The notes under the pieces are model-generated. The model was not told the DNA's origin. It saw only the letters and a list, made by a program, of their open reading frames with translations, and ran no database searches. A program made the translations under genes and the position numbers. DNA of 16,559 nt from an uncultured Oxalobacteraceae bacterium. GTDB lineage: Bacteria; Pseudomonadota; Gammaproteobacteria; Burkholderiales; Burkholderiaceae. This document shows, one piece after another, positions 1 through 10,152 of the stretch (position 1 is its first letter; every line of letters starts with the position of its first letter). The stretch is taken from positions 1-16,559 of the forward strand of contig CAMLIL010000109.1 of NCBI GenBank assembly GCA_946480015.1. Direction: 5' to 3'.

Positions 1-529
1 GCTCCTGCGCACGCTTGAGCAGCTGCAGCATTTCGGCGTCGGTCAGCGCCTTAAGCACGTACACCTGCGAGCGCGACAGCAATGCCGAGTTGACCTCGAA
101 CGAGGGATTCTCGGTGGTCGCGCCGATCAGGGTCACCAGCCCCGACTCGACAAAGGGCAGCAAGGCATCCTGCTGCGACTTGTTAAAGCGGTGAATTTCG
201 TCGATGAACAGGATGGTGTGCTTGCCTGTCGCCAGGAAGTGCTCGGCCTGCTCGATGGCGGCGCGGATATCCTTGACCCCGGACAGCACTGCCGACAAGG
301 CGATGAACTCGCAGCCGAAGGCATTGGCGGTCAGGCGCGCCAGGGTGGTCTTGCCCACGCCCGGCGGCCCCCAAAGAATCATGGAGTGTGGCCTGCCCGA
401 CCTGAAGACCAGGCACAGCGGCTTGCCCTCGCCCAGCAAATGGCTTTGCCCGCTGACTTCATCGATGGTCGCGGGACGCAACGCTTCAGCCAGCGGCGGC
501 GCCGGTTCGGTCTTGAACAAATCATCCAT
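1..529 (-). CDS. rarA: Replication-associated recombination protein A (RarA/MgsA), N-terminal part, cut by window edge
   Basis: AAA+ ATPase of the RarA/MgsA/WRNIP1 family, which acts at stalled replication forks next to the clamp-loader family. The frame reads without a stop from the ATG at 529 to base 1, giving 176 residues of a protein usually near 440. It begins [19 protein letters not shown]. It has Walker [10 protein letters not shown] (about residues 57-65), Walker [11 protein letters not shown], and the sensor-1 segment [11 protein letters not shown] typical of this family. The oligomerisation and C-terminal domains lie outside the window. No strong Shine-Dalgarno precedes the ATG, and another in-frame ATG lies nearby only within the protein. 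It sits 104 bases downstream of lolA on the same strand, so it is probably the distal gene of the ftsK-lolA-rarA operon. No terminator was seen between them. Identity is secure; the start is likely. Confidence 0.93.
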   Translation of the reverse strand, partial: MDDLFKTEPAPPLAEALRPATIDEVSGQSHLLGEGKPLCLVFRSGRPHSMILWGPPGVGKTTLARLTANAFGCEFIALSAVLSGVKDIRAAIEQAEHFLATGKHTILFIDEIHRFNKSQQDALLPFVESGLVTLIGATTENPSFEVNSALLSRSQVYVLKALTDAEMLQLLKRAQE

Positions 530-633
530 GTGGTGCGGTGGCAGGCAAAGTCGTCATCAGGGTAAGAGTGTAAACAAGGGCGCCGCGTTCCGTGGGCCGC
601 ACCCCAATCGATGAGGTGCTGATCGCGCTCAGC

Positions 634-1269
634 TTATTGCTTGATCACGTCGGCGCCCTTGGGCATCTCGAACTTGAACTGCTGAGCGGCGAGGCTGGGG
701 TTCTTTTCGAATTTCTTGAACGCCAGCACCGAGGTCTGGCCGAAGGCATCGCGCAGCTCCATGGCCTCGGGCGTGCCGTTGCGCAAGCCGATGCTGATCC
801 GCTCGAAAGCGGTGTCCTTGGCCTTGGGCCTGGCATCGAGCCACTCCAGACCGTCGCGCGAGCCCGCTTCGCTCAGCGTGAAATTCTTTTCCAGATCGTT
901 GCTGCCAAACAGAATGGCGGCCGGCGACGAACCAAGCGCATCGCCCAGTTTCTTGACCGTCACCTGGTTCAGGTCCTTGTCGTAAATATACAGCTGCTCG
1001 CCATCGGCCTGCAGGACCTGGTCGTAAGGCTTTTGATAGGTCCAGATGAACTTGCCGGGACGGGCGAACACAAAGGTGCCGCTCGACGGCGCCGCCGGCG
1101 CCTTGCTGGTCTCAGTCTTCTTGACCTGGCGCTGGGTAAATTCGCCGCGCGCCGATTTGGTGGCGGCAACGAAACTCTTGAATTGCTCAAGCGCGCTGGC
1201 GTGGGACAAGCCAGCCACGGCCAGGTTCAGCGCGAGCGCGGTGATTGCAGATTGGATCGAAAGTCGCAT
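634..1269 (-). CDS. lolA: Outer-membrane lipoprotein carrier protein LolA
   Basis: Periplasmic chaperone that takes lipoproteins from the LolCDE transporter and passes them to LolB at the outer membrane. The chosen start ([10 protein letters not shown], 211 residues) is preceded by AAAGG at a good distance and opens directly into a Sec signal peptide with likely cleavage after SHA (residue 24). An ATG further upstream would add a charged 25-residue stretch before the signal peptide and is rejected. Family features seen are [17 protein letters not shown] at the mature N-terminus, the strand segment [21 protein letters not shown], then [18 protein letters not shown], and a C-terminal [12 protein letters not shown]. 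Length fits LolA. It lies 87 bases after ftsK and 104 before rarA, the classic gammaproteobacterial and betaproteobacterial gene order, so co-transcription is likely. Confidence 0.95.
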   Translation of the reverse strand: MRLSIQSAITALALNLAVAGLSHASALEQFKSFVAATKSARGEFTQRQVKKTETSKAPAAPSSGTFVFARPGKFIWTYQKPYDQVLQADGEQLYIYDKDLNQVTVKKLGDALGSSPAAILFGSNDLEKNFTLSEAGSRDGLEWLDARPKAKDTAFERISIGLRNGTPEAMELRDAFGQTSVLAFKKFEKNPSLAAQQFKFEMPKGADVIKQ

Positions 1270-1356
1270 GCTTGCCTTTGATGTGGTGAGGCGGACGCGC
1301 CGCCGCTTGCCCTGTAACGTGTGGGGCAAGCTGGCCGTGCACAAGAGCCGCGCGGT

Positions 1357-3714
1357 TTATTCGGCGCTGGCGGCCGGCACCAGGATGTCGCGGTTGCCGT
1401 TTGATTGCATCGCAGAAACGACGCCGCTGTTTTCCATCTGCTCGAGCAGACGCGCGGCGCGATTGTAGCCGATTCGCAAATGACGCTGCACCAGCGAAAT
1501 GGAGGCACGGCGGTTCTTGAGCACCACCTGCACGGCCTGATCGTACATCGGATCGGCCTCGCCGCCGCCCTCGCCCGCCGGCGCGCCCTCGGCCCCGCCT
1601 TCGCCTTCCAGGGTGCCGCCTTCCAGGATGCCCTCGATATAGTTGGGCTCGCCGGTGCTTTGCAAATGTTTCACCACCCGGTGCACCTCGTCGTCCGAGA
1701 CGAAGGCGCCGTGCACGCGCACGGGCAAGCCGGTTCCCGGCGGCATGTACAGCATGTCGCCCATGCCGAGCAAGGCTTCCGCGCCCATCTGGTCGAGAAT
1801 CGTGCGCGAGTCGATCTTGGACGACACCTGGAACGCAATACGGGTTGGAATGTTCGCCTTGATCAGGCCGGTAATCACGTCGACCGAGGGACGCTGGGTG
1901 GCCAGGATCAGGTGCAGGCCGGCAGCCCGTGCTTTCTGGGCGATACGGGCGATCAATTCCTCGACCTTCTTGCCCACCACCATCATCAGGTCGGCCAGCT
2001 CGTCGATGATGATGACGATGGTCGGCAGCTTTTCCAGCGGTTCGGGCGAATCCGGCGTCAGGCTGAACGGATTCGGGATGTGTTCTTCCTTCTTGGCCGC
2101 CTCGGCGATCTTGGCGTTGTAGCCGGCCAGATTGCGCACGCCGAGTTTGCTCATGAGCTTGTAGCGGCGCTCCATCTCGTTGACCGCCCAGTTGAGCGCG
2201 TGACCGGCCTGGCGCATGTCCGTGACGACCGGCGCCAGCAGGTGCGGAATGCCTTCGTAGACCGACATTTCCAGCATCTTGGGGTCGATCAGGATCAGGC
2301 GCACGTCGGCCGGATCGGACTTGTACAGCAGCGACAGAATGGTCGCGTTGATGCCGACCGATTTACCGGAACCGGTGGTACCTGCCACCAGCAGGTGCGG
2401 CATCTTGGCCAGGTCGGCAATCACGGCCTTGCCGGCGATATCTTTACCCAACGCAACAGTCAGCTGGGATGGGCTGTCGTTGTACACCTTGGAGCCGACG
2501 ATTTCGGTCAGGCGCACGATCTGGCGTTTCGGGTTCGGCAACTCCAGCGCCATGTAATTTTTGCCGGGAATGGTTTCGACCACCCGGATCGAGGTCAGCG
2601 ACAGCGAGCGCGCCAGATCGCGTGCCAGGCCGACGATCTGGCTGCCCTTCACGCCGGTGGCCGGTTCGATCTCGTAGCGCGTCACGACAGGGCCCGGATA
2701 CGCGGCCACGACCTTGGCTTCCACCCCGAAATCCGACAATTTCTTTTCGATCAGGCGACTGGTGAATTCCAGCGTTTCCACCGACACCGTTTCCTGCACC
2801 GGCGGCGGCTCATCCAGCAGCGACAGCGGCGGCAAGCTGGAGTCGCCCGGCAGATCCTGGAACAGCGGCGCCTGCTTTTCCTTTTGCACGCGTTCGGACT
2901 TGACCACTTCGACCACTTGCGGCTCGATCTTGACGGGCGGCGCCACCACATGCTTTTCAACATGTTTGGCGCGCTCGTGCACCACCACTTCGTCGCGCTT
3001 CACGGCCGCCACTTCGCCCTGCTTGCGGTCTTCGCGGTCCTGGTAGCGCAGGCGGAACCAGTCGATGCTGTCTTCGATGGCGGCGCCGATGCGCTCGGCC
3101 ACGCCCAGCCAGGACACCTGGAAGAACAGCGAGAAACCCAGGCCGAACAGCAGCAGCAGCAGCAGGGTCGCGCCGGTAAAGCCGAACGCCACGTGGGCGG
3201 CATGGCCGATCAGCTGGCCCAGCACCCCGCCCGGCGCGCGCGGCAATTGCACGGTCAGGGACCACATGCGCAGGTATTCGATGCCGACACTGCCGGCGAA
3301 CATCAGGGCGAAGCCGATCCAGCGGATCAAGCCTTCCTGCTGATGCTCGGGATCGAGGGCTTTTTCAAGAATATATTTGTGGGTCAGGGAGCGGTAGCCC
3401 TTCCAGACCACGCGCAGGAAACAGATGCACCACCACCACGCCGAAAAGCCGAATATGAACAGCATCAGGTCGGCCAGATAAGCGCCTGCGCGTCCGCCCA
3501 GGTTGGCGACGCGCGGCACCAGCGTCTCGTGCGACCAGCCCGGATCGGCCTTGTTGTAACTAAGTAAGATCATTACAAAGTACAAGAACAGGAAGGAAAA
3601 CGCGATCCACCGCGCCTCGGACAGCAAGCGCACGAGGCGGTTCGGCAGCGGCTGGCGCTGCGGCAGATTGTTGCGGTTGTAACTATTGGAAGGGGCTTGG
3701 CTGGTCTTTGTCAT
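1357..3714 (-). CDS. ftsK: DNA translocase FtsK
   Basis: Septum-anchored hexameric DNA pump that moves chromosome ends to dif and activates XerCD during division. From the ATG at 3714 it has 785 residues. Four hydrophobic segments lie at about 36-52, 76-104, 132-150 and 167-199. A short charged linker follows (about 205-305), then the motor with Walker A GTTGSGKS (about 445-452) and Walker [13 protein letters not shown] (about 566-577). A Gly/Glu-rich joint leads to the C-terminal gamma winged helix (about 722-782, [20 protein letters not shown]). It is far shorter than E. coli FtsK (1329 residues) because the linker is short, which is usual in betaproteobacteria. An in-frame ATG at 3759 would add 15 polar residues; neither start has a strong Shine-Dalgarno, so the start is uncertain. 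It is the first gene of the ftsK-lolA-rarA set and divergent from trxB. Confidence 0.95.
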   Translation of the reverse strand: MTKTSQAPSNSYNRNNLPQRQPLPNRLVRLLSEARWIAFSFLFLYFVMILLSYNKADPGWSHETLVPRVANLGGRAGAYLADLMLFIFGFSAWWWCICFLRVVWKGYRSLTHKYILEKALDPEHQQEGLIRWIGFALMFAGSVGIEYLRMWSLTVQLPRAPGGVLGQLIGHAAHVAFGFTGATLLLLLLFGLGFSLFFQVSWLGVAERIGAAIEDSIDWFRLRYQDREDRKQGEVAAVKRDEVVVHERAKHVEKHVVAPPVKIEPQVVEVVKSERVQKEKQAPLFQDLPGDSSLPPLSLLDEPPPVQETVSVETLEFTSRLIEKKLSDFGVEAKVVAAYPGPVVTRYEIEPATGVKGSQIVGLARDLARSLSLTSIRVVETIPGKNYMALELPNPKRQIVRLTEIVGSKVYNDSPSQLTVALGKDIAGKAVIADLAKMPHLLVAGTTGSGKSVGINATILSLLYKSDPADVRLILIDPKMLEMSVYEGIPHLLAPVVTDMRQAGHALNWAVNEMERRYKLMSKLGVRNLAGYNAKIAEAAKKEEHIPNPFSLTPDSPEPLEKLPTIVIIIDELADLMMVVGKKVEELIARIAQKARAAGLHLILATQRPSVDVITGLIKANIPTRIAFQVSSKIDSRTILDQMGAEALLGMGDMLYMPPGTGLPVRVHGAFVSDDEVHRVVKHLQSTGEPNYIEGILEGGTLEGEGGAEGAPAGEGGGEADPMYDQAVQVVLKNRRASISLVQRHLRIGYNRAARLLEQMENSGVVSAMQSNGNRDILVPAASAE

Positions 3715-3827
3715 GCTTTGATGCTGTGCTGGCTGCCCTGCAGAATCGGCCCGCGTCATGCGGTGCCGCCCACGTCAATATGGCGATCCGCTCATTCTAA
3801 GGCATAAGCTGCGGATCAGGCCCATCA

Positions 3828-3857
3828 TTCATGCTCGTGCGCATCATCGTCTATAAT
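3828..3857 (+). promoter_or_regulatory. Probable sigma-70 promoter of trxB
   Basis: A perfect TATAAT lies at 3852-3857, about 100 bases before the trxB ATG. The best -35 at 18 bases spacing is TTCATG (3828-3833), which matches the consensus at only three positions. The predicted start is near 3864, leaving a leader of about 95 nucleotides. The -10 is convincing, the -35 weak. Confidence 0.5.
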
Positions 3858-3863
3858 CTGTGC

Positions 3864-3901
3864 AGGTCCGCCGCTATACGGTAACTCCGATGTGCGGACC
3901 T
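3864..3901 (+). repeat. 8-base inverted repeat in the trxB leader
   Basis: AGGTCCGC (3864-3871) is repeated as its exact reverse complement GCGGACCT (3894-3901), with 22 bases between. Inside the loop CGG and CCG can pair again across TAACT. The left arm starts where transcription from the TATAAT at 3852-3857 would be expected to begin. It could be a hairpin at the 5' end of the trxB mRNA or a two-sided protein-binding site. The repeat is seen directly; its role is unknown. Confidence 0.5.
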
Positions 3902-3948
3902 TGAACTGCATCAACCAGCCCGTAAGTTTCTTACAACTATTCAAGTAA

Positions 3949-4914
<966 letters not shown>

Positions 4915-4919
4915 TCGTC

Positions 4920-5624
4920 ATGGCATCTTTGAAAGACTTCGCCGATCTGCAAGGCTTGCGCGCATCGCTCAAGCAGCGCGACGAGGCGCGTTTGGCCGAA
5001 GAGGCCGAGCGCGAACAGCGCGAACGCGAGCGCCAGGAATGGGAACAGGCGGCCAAGAAGGACGCCGGCCTGTTTCGCAGCGTGCTGGGCGGAGTCAAAA
5101 AGATGCCGGAGTCGGACCGTTACGTGCTTAACGCCCCGCCCGGGGTGAACGTAACGATCCGCACTCCCGCGAGAAAGCTGACCGAGGCAGAAGAGAAGGA
5201 CGCGGTGTTGCGCGAATCGCTGTCCGACCAGTTCGAGGTCGATCACCTGCTCGATGACGATCCGAGTTTAAGTTTCCTGCGCAATGGCGTGGGAACCGAC
5301 GTGATGCGCAAATTGCGCAAGGGCCACTGGCCGGTGCAGGACGAACTCGATCTGCACGGCATGCGGCGCGACATGGCGCGCGATCAGATCGGCCTGTTCC
5401 TGCGCCACGCCAAGCAGCGGCGCTTCCGCTGCGTGTGCATTATTCATGGCAAGGGTTATGGCTCGCCCGGCGGCGAGCCGGTGCTGCGCTCGATGGTGCA
5501 CAGCTGGCTCGAGCAAAAGCCGGACGTGGTGGCATTCTGCGCCGCCAACGTCGATGGACGCAATCACGGCGCCCTGATCGTTCTGCTCAAGGCGGCCCTG
5601 CCGGACGACCGCCACCTGGCCTGA
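4920..5624 (+). CDS. Smr domain-containing protein (Smr/MutS2 C-terminal family)
   Basis: Stand-alone Smr-domain protein of 234 residues. Smr domains are linked to nuclease activity on DNA or RNA (MutS2, E. coli SmrA/SmrB). The N-terminal third (about 15-60) is a highly charged Glu/Arg-rich helix, probably coiled coil. A proline-containing middle follows, then the Smr domain (about 138-225) with DLHG (residues 144-147) and HGKGYGS (176-182), the two conserved motifs of the family. Both are intact, so the domain may be catalytic. The ATG lies five bases after the trxB stop; a GGAAG inside the end of trxB, about 12 bases away, may serve as ribosome-binding site. The exact substrate cannot be told from sequence; a ribosome-rescue role like SmrB is possible but not shown. 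Confidence 0.88.
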   Translation: MASLKDFADLQGLRASLKQRDEARLAEEAEREQRERERQEWEQAAKKDAGLFRSVLGGVKKMPESDRYVLNAPPGVNVTIRTPARKLTEAEEKDAVLRESLSDQFEVDHLLDDDPSLSFLRNGVGTDVMRKLRKGHWPVQDELDLHGMRRDMARDQIGLFLRHAKQRRFRCVCIIHGKGYGSPGGEPVLRSMVHSWLEQKPDVVAFCAANVDGRNHGALIVLLKAALPDDRHLA

Positions 5625-5681
5625 CGCTTCCCCGGCCTCGGCGCATGGTAAGGTAGCAGCCTCAACCTCCGCCAGCGCCGC

Positions 5682-6290
5682 ATGACCCTTATTAAGTTCA
5701 TCGAAATCATGGCCATCCTGGTCGGCGCCTTCTCGGGCTTCATCGAGGCCCGCCGCAAGCGCATGGACCCGGTGGGCATCTTCACGGTCGCCTTCATCAC
5801 CGCGTTCGGCGGCGGCACCCTGCGCGACATCCTGCTCGACCAGCGCCCGCTGTTCTGGGTCACCCATCAGGAATACGCGATTCTGATCTTCGTGCTGGCC
5901 CTGATCGCCGCGCCGCTGATCCGCACCCTGCGCCATATCGTGTCCGAACGCATGATCGTCATCGCCGACGCCATCGGCCTGGGCCTGTTCTCGATCGCCG
6001 GCGTCTCGGCCGCCCTGGACGCGCAGATGCCCCTGTTCATCGCATCGATGATGGGCGTGATCACGGGAATTTTCGGCGGCGTGTTGCGCGACATTGTCTG
6101 CAACGAAGTGCCGATGGTGTTCAGGGATGGCAAGCCCTACGCCATCTGTGCCTTCATCGGCAACTGGATGTTCCTGGGAATGCGCTGGATCGGGGTGGAG
6201 CACGACTTCGCGTTGTGGTCGAGCGCGCTGGCGATCAGCGTGATCCGCTTGCTGACCTGGCGCTTCGACCTGCGCATCGGCCCACATTGA
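5682..6290 (+). CDS. TRIC/UPF0126 family membrane protein (trimeric intracellular cation channel type)
   Basis: Inner-membrane protein of 202 residues with about seven hydrophobic segments. It has the two repeated UPF0126 units: TAFGGGTLRDILLDQRPLFW in the first and GIFGGVLRDIVCNEVPMVF in the second. These Gly-Gly kinks and the following Arg-Asp are the hallmark of the family (E. coli YicG/YadS relatives). Bacterial TRIC homologues form trimeric monovalent cation channels; the ion and physiological role here are unknown. The ATG at 5682 opens directly into the first membrane helix, and no clear Shine-Dalgarno is seen. It lies 57 bases after the Smr gene on the same strand, probably the third gene of the trxB group, and faces glnB with a hairpin between them. 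Confidence 0.9.
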   Translation: MTLIKFIEIMAILVGAFSGFIEARRKRMDPVGIFTVAFITAFGGGTLRDILLDQRPLFWVTHQEYAILIFVLALIAAPLIRTLRHIVSERMIVIADAIGLGLFSIAGVSAALDAQMPLFIASMMGVITGIFGGVLRDIVCNEVPMVFRDGKPYAICAFIGNWMFLGMRWIGVEHDFALWSSALAISVIRLLTWRFDLRIGPH

Positions 6291-6295
6291 CAGGC

Positions 6296-6315
6296 GCGGG
6301 GACAGGCGTCCCCGC
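6296..6315. terminator. Perfect hairpin between convergent TRIC gene and glnB
   Basis: GCGGGGAC (6296-6303) and GTCCCCGC (6308-6315) form a perfect 8-bp GC-rich stem with a 4-base loop, in the 34 bases between two converging genes. No T-run follows on either strand, so it is not a classical intrinsic terminator. It could act as a bidirectional transcription barrier or an mRNA 3'-end stabiliser. Confidence 0.55.
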
Positions 6316-6324
6316 ACAGAACAC

Positions 6325-6693
<369 letters not shown>

Positions 6694-6743
6694 TCAACGC
6701 TATTCTAAACGACTACGCGCGTGGCATGATTGTTTCCTCGGCA

Positions 6744-8756
6744 TCAAGCCTGGTCGGGAATATTTCCCAGTTCCTCCAGCCAGACGGTCGCCTCGGAATC
6801 GCTCGGTGCGCGCCAGTCGCCGCGTGGCGACAAGGACCCGCCATTGCCGACCTTCGGCCCGTTCGGTACGCAGCTGCGCTTGAACTGGCTGGTCTTGAAA
6901 AAGCGCCACAGGAAACTGCGCAGATGCCGCTTGATATCGGCCAGCGCATACTGTTCCTGCCAGGCAGAGTACGACAGGAAAGCCACCTTGGATGGCGCGA
7001 AGCCGTAGCGCAGGATGTAGTAGAGATTGAAATCCTGCAGTTCGTACGGCCCGATCACGCTCTCGGTGACCTGGGCCGGCTGGCCGTCGCCGGCCTTGCC
7101 CGGCACCAGTTCCGGGCTGATCTCCGTGCCCAGCACATTGAGCAGCACATCCGAGCCCGCCCCGCCGATCTGGCCGGTCTCGGCCACCCAGCGCACCAGA
7201 TGGCTGATCAGGGTCTTGGGCACGCTGGCGTTGACGTTGTAGTGCGACATATGGTCGCCCACGCCGTAGGTGCACCAGCCCAGCGCCAGTTCGCTCAGGT
7301 CGCCCGTACCGATCACGATCGCATTGTTGAAATTCGCCAGCCGGAACAGGTGGCTGGTGCGCTCGCCCGCCTGCACGTTCTCGAACGTGATGTCGTACTG
7401 TTCCTCGCCTTCCGAATACGGATGGCCCAGGTCCTTGAGCATCTGGATGCAGCTGGGACGGATATCGATTTCCTTGGCCGTGCAGCCGACCACGTCCATC
7501 AGCTCGCGCGCCTGGAGCAAGGTGCGCTCGCTGGTCGCAAAGCCCGGCATGGTGTAGGCCAGGATATTCGAGCGCGGCAGGTTCAGGCGGTCCATGGCCT
7601 TGGCGCAGACCAGCAGCGCATGGGTCGAATCGAGCCCGCCCGAGACCCCGATGACCACCTTCGACATGCCGCTCGAGGACAGCCGCTGCAGCAGCGCCTG
7701 CACCTGGATGTTGTACACCTCGGTACAGCGTTCGTCGCGGCGGCGCGCATCCTGCGGCACATACGGGAAGCGCTCCACCGTGCGCGCCAGCGGCAAGGCC
7801 CCTTCGCGCACCATGCCCAGCTCGAAGCGCACCACATCGAAGGCGTCGACTTCGGCGGCATGCCGGCGCACCGAATGGGCGAAGGTGGTGGTGTGCAAGC
7901 GCTCGCGCGAGAGCCGCTCCAGATCGACATCGGCGTAGATGATGTGCGAGTCGTCCAGGAAGCGCTGCGACTCGGCCAGCAGATCGCCCTTTTCGTAAAT
8001 CATGGCCTGGCCGTCCCAGCCCATGTCGGTGGACGATTCGCCCAGCCCCGCCGAGGTGTACAGATACGCGGCCAGGCAGCGCGCCGACTGCTGGCTCACC
8101 AGCTGATGGCGGTAGCCGCTCTTGCCGACGAGCACATTCGAAGCCGACAGATTGACCAGCACCGTGGCGCCGGCCAACGCGCCGAACGAGGATGGCGGCA
8201 CCGGCACCCACACGTCCTCGCAGATTTCGATATGAAAGCGCAGCAGCGGCAGGTCAAGCGCTTCGAACAGCAGGCCGGCGCCGAACGGCACCTCCTGTCC
8301 CAGCAGCCTCAGGGTGCGCTGGGCCGCGCTGTCGGCGGAGCTGAACTGGCGCGCTTCATAAAACTCGCCGTAGTTGGGCAGATAGGTCTTGGGCACCACG
8401 CCCAGCACCCGTCCGCGCGCCACCACCACCGCGCAATTGAACAGCTGGTGGCCGGCCCGCAGCGGCAGGCCGACAATCAGCGCCAGGGTCAGGTCTTTGG
8501 ACGCCTCGACCACCGCGCCCAAGGCCGTTTCGCAGGCATCGAGCAGCGCGCGCTGCTGGAACAGGTCGTCGCAGGTATAGGCCGACAAGCCCAGTTCGGG
8601 AAACGCCACCAGTGCCGCGCCCTGCTCCTGTGCCTGGCGCGCCAGCGCGATCGTCTCGGCCGCATTGAAGGCGGGATCGGCCACCCTGCAGCGCGGCGTG
8701 GCGGCGGCGATGCGGGCGAAGTCGTGGGTGTAGAGATTAAAAAAATCGTTGTTCAT
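6744..8756 (-). CDS. nadE: Glutamine-dependent NAD+ synthetase
   Basis: Two-domain enzyme that amidates nicotinic acid adenine dinucleotide to NAD, taking ammonia from glutamine. With the ATG at 8756 it has 670 residues, the length of the long actinobacterial/proteobacterial type. The N-terminal nitrilase-fold glutaminase shows the catalytic triad E54 (FPELGLSAY), K123 (PKTYLPNY) and C179 (HIEICEDVW). The C-terminal synthetase has the PP-loop GVSGGLDST (370-378) and a complete C-terminal tail. The open frame extends upstream to 9929, but that part is antisense to the next gene. [17 protein letters not shown] is the natural family start, preceded by AAGAG. It is divergent from the COG3146 gene (141-base gap) and upstream of glnB; PII control of NadE is known in other bacteria. 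Confidence 0.95.
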   Translation of the reverse strand: MNNDFFNLYTHDFARIAAATPRCRVADPAFNAAETIALARQAQEQGAALVAFPELGLSAYTCDDLFQQRALLDACETALGAVVEASKDLTLALIVGLPLRAGHQLFNCAVVVARGRVLGVVPKTYLPNYGEFYEARQFSSADSAAQRTLRLLGQEVPFGAGLLFEALDLPLLRFHIEICEDVWVPVPPSSFGALAGATVLVNLSASNVLVGKSGYRHQLVSQQSARCLAAYLYTSAGLGESSTDMGWDGQAMIYEKGDLLAESQRFLDDSHIIYADVDLERLSRERLHTTTFAHSVRRHAAEVDAFDVVRFELGMVREGALPLARTVERFPYVPQDARRRDERCTEVYNIQVQALLQRLSSSGMSKVVIGVSGGLDSTHALLVCAKAMDRLNLPRSNILAYTMPGFATSERTLLQARELMDVVGCTAKEIDIRPSCIQMLKDLGHPYSEGEEQYDITFENVQAGERTSHLFRLANFNNAIVIGTGDLSELALGWCTYGVGDHMSHYNVNASVPKTLISHLVRWVAETGQIGGAGSDVLLNVLGTEISPELVPGKAGDGQPAQVTESVIGPYELQDFNLYYILRYGFAPSKVAFLSYSAWQEQYALADIKRHLRSFLWRFFKTSQFKRSCVPNGPKVGNGGSLSPRGDWRAPSDSEATVWLEELGNIPDQA

Positions 8757-8897
8757 CGCGCTCTTGTTCGTGTTGGGGTTGGCGCGCCGCCGGATGTGGC
8801 AGTGCAGGCTGGCAAACGGCGTGCGGTTTTTTGCGTAGAATGCATTGGCAAGCATCGGGCTCAAGCTGTCCACCATGGAATCACCGATTCGACAAGA

Positions 8898-10037
8898 ATG
8901 AATTATCGCACGCATATCGCTTCCTCTCTGGCCGAGATCGGGCAGGCCGCCTGGGATGGCTTGGCCGCCCTGCAGGGCAAAGCCAATCCCTTCCTGTCCT
9001 TCGCCTTCCTGCATGCCCTGCACGAATCGGGCAGCGCCTGCGCCGACACCGGCTGGCAGCCGCAATTCATCGCGCTCTACGATGGCGAACAGCTGGCCGC
9101 CGCCATGCCCTTGTACGTCAAGATGCATTCCTACGGCGAATACGTGTTCGACTGGGCCTGGGCCGATGCCTACCATCGCAACGGGGTCGAGTACTATCCC
9201 AAGCTGCTGTCGGCGATTCCGTTCACGCCGGTGACCGGACCGCGCCTGATGGCGCGCGATGCCGATGCGCGCGCCGCGCTGATCGCGGTGCTGCGCGCGA
9301 CCCAGCAAGGCTCCGAGGTGTCGTCCACCCATATTCTGTATCCGCCCGAAGACCAGGTGCGCGAACTCGAACAGGCCGGCTACATGGTGCGGCGCGGCGT
9401 GCAGTTCCATTGGCTCAATGACGGCTACCGCGACTTCGACCATTTCCTCGACACGCTCGAGCGCAAGAAGCGCAAGAACATCCGCGCCGAACGGCGCAAG
9501 GTGCGCGAGGCCGGCGTCACCATGCGGCGCGTGCGCGGCGTCGACGCCACCCCATGCGACTGGCGCCTGTTCCACAAATGCTATCAGCGCACCTACCAGG
9601 CCCATCATTCGACCCCGTATCTGAACCTGGATTTTTTCCTGCGGATCGGCCGCGACATGCCCCAGCATATCCTGCTGGTGATCGCCGAACGCGACGGCAA
9701 GGCGATTGCGTCGTCGCTGGTGATCCACAATGACGACACCTTGTATGGCCGCTACTGGGGCGAGATGCAGCACGTGCCCTGCCTGCATTTCGAGGCCGCC
9801 TATTATCAGCCGCTGGAGTTCTGCATCGAACAGGGCATCGCGCTGTTCGAAGGCGGCGCGCAGGGCGAACACAAGATGGCGCGCGGCTTTCTGCCGACCG
9901 AAACCTGGTCGGCGCACTGGCTGGCCCACCCCGCCTTTGCCGATGCGGTCGAACGCTTTCTGGCACGCGAAAACGGCGGCATCGAGTCGTATATCGACGA
10001 ACTGAACGAACGCAATCCGTTCCGGGAGAGTCCATGA
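8898..10037 (+). CDS. GNAT/FemAB-like protein of the COG3146 (DUF482) family
   Basis: Predicted cytoplasmic acyl- or aminoacyl-transferase-like protein of 379 residues. It matches in sequence character the COG3146/DUF482 family, often labelled peptidogalycan biosynthesis protein. Supporting segments are the N-terminal [16 protein letters not shown], then [20 protein letters not shown], the [11 protein letters not shown] region, and the C-terminal [23 protein letters not shown] very basic helix lies at about 188-201 ([14 protein letters not shown]). The start at 8898 is the only sensible one: the frame is open for 2.2 kb upstream, but that part is antisense to nadE. The Shine-Dalgarno is weak. 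A TAGAAT at 8836-8841 could be its -10, without a clear -35. Its TGA overlaps the ATG of the broken VOC gene, a sign of former translational coupling. Substrate unknown. Confidence 0.85.
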   Translation: MNYRTHIASSLAEIGQAAWDGLAALQGKANPFLSFAFLHALHESGSACADTGWQPQFIALYDGEQLAAAMPLYVKMHSYGEYVFDWAWADAYHRNGVEYYPKLLSAIPFTPVTGPRLMARDADARAALIAVLRATQQGSEVSSTHILYPPEDQVRELEQAGYMVRRGVQFHWLNDGYRDFDHFLDTLERKKRKNIRAERRKVREAGVTMRRVRGVDATPCDWRLFHKCYQRTYQAHHSTPYLNLDFFLRIGRDMPQHILLVIAERDGKAIASSLVIHNDDTLYGRYWGEMQHVPCLHFEAAYYQPLEFCIEQGIALFEGGAQGEHKMARGFLPTETWSAHWLAHPAFADAVERFLARENGGIESYIDELNERNPFRESP

Positions 10038-10152
10038 TTTCTCATGTATTTCTCCCGCAATACCACGCCGGCTACTATGACGCGCCTATTGTCGCGACCT
10101 CGATGGCAACAAGCTGTGCGTCTGCTGCCATGACCGCGAGGCCCAGGAGTCT
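10034..10152 (+). pseudogene. Remnant of a VOC (glyoxalase/bleomycin-resistance fold) family gene, internally deleted and frameshifted
   Basis: The ATG at 10034 overlaps the previous stop (ATGA). It reads MISHVFL, a common start of small VOC proteins, then jumps directly to PQYHAGYY, which belongs near their C-terminus. About 90 residues are missing. After TACTATG (10073-10079) two extra bases shift the frame. Read in the new frame, the DNA gives GAYC and then RDLDGNKLCVCCHD (10093-10134), the usual C-terminal signature of these proteins. The new frame has no stop before the end of katB, so the original 3' end is also lost. It cannot make a functional VOC protein. The family assignment rests on recalled family signatures, not on a search. 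The rest of the 115-base interval before katB shows nothing else. Confidence 0.65.

Noticed and set aside
621..636. Small inverted repeat GCTGA/TCAGC at the lolA stop as a terminator
   Set aside because: Only a 5-bp stem and no T-run; not enough to call.
1405..3567. 720-codon open frame on the plus strand across ftsK
   Set aside because: It mirrors ftsK codons in GC-rich DNA; the translation is rich in His, Gln, Arg and Asp with no domain, and the minus-strand frame is clearly FtsK.
3794..3799. TAGAAT on the minus strand as ftsK -10
   Set aside because: No acceptable -35 at 16-18 bases; kept only as a weak possibility.
3922..3934. GTAAG-TTT-CTTAC hairpin before trxB
   Set aside because: A weak 5-bp stem with a 3-base loop; likely chance.
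8836..8841. TAGAAT as -10 for the COG3146 gene
   Set aside because: The region at -35 spacing (CAAACG) does not resemble a consensus, so it is not listed as a promoter.
6726..8897. 724-codon upstream extension of the COG3146 gene
   Set aside because: Entirely antisense to nadE, whose catalytic residues are intact; the family N-terminus begins at 8898.
8757..9929. 391-codon upstream extension of nadE
   Set aside because: Antisense to the COG3146 gene; the NadE family start is at 8756 with AAGAG before it.
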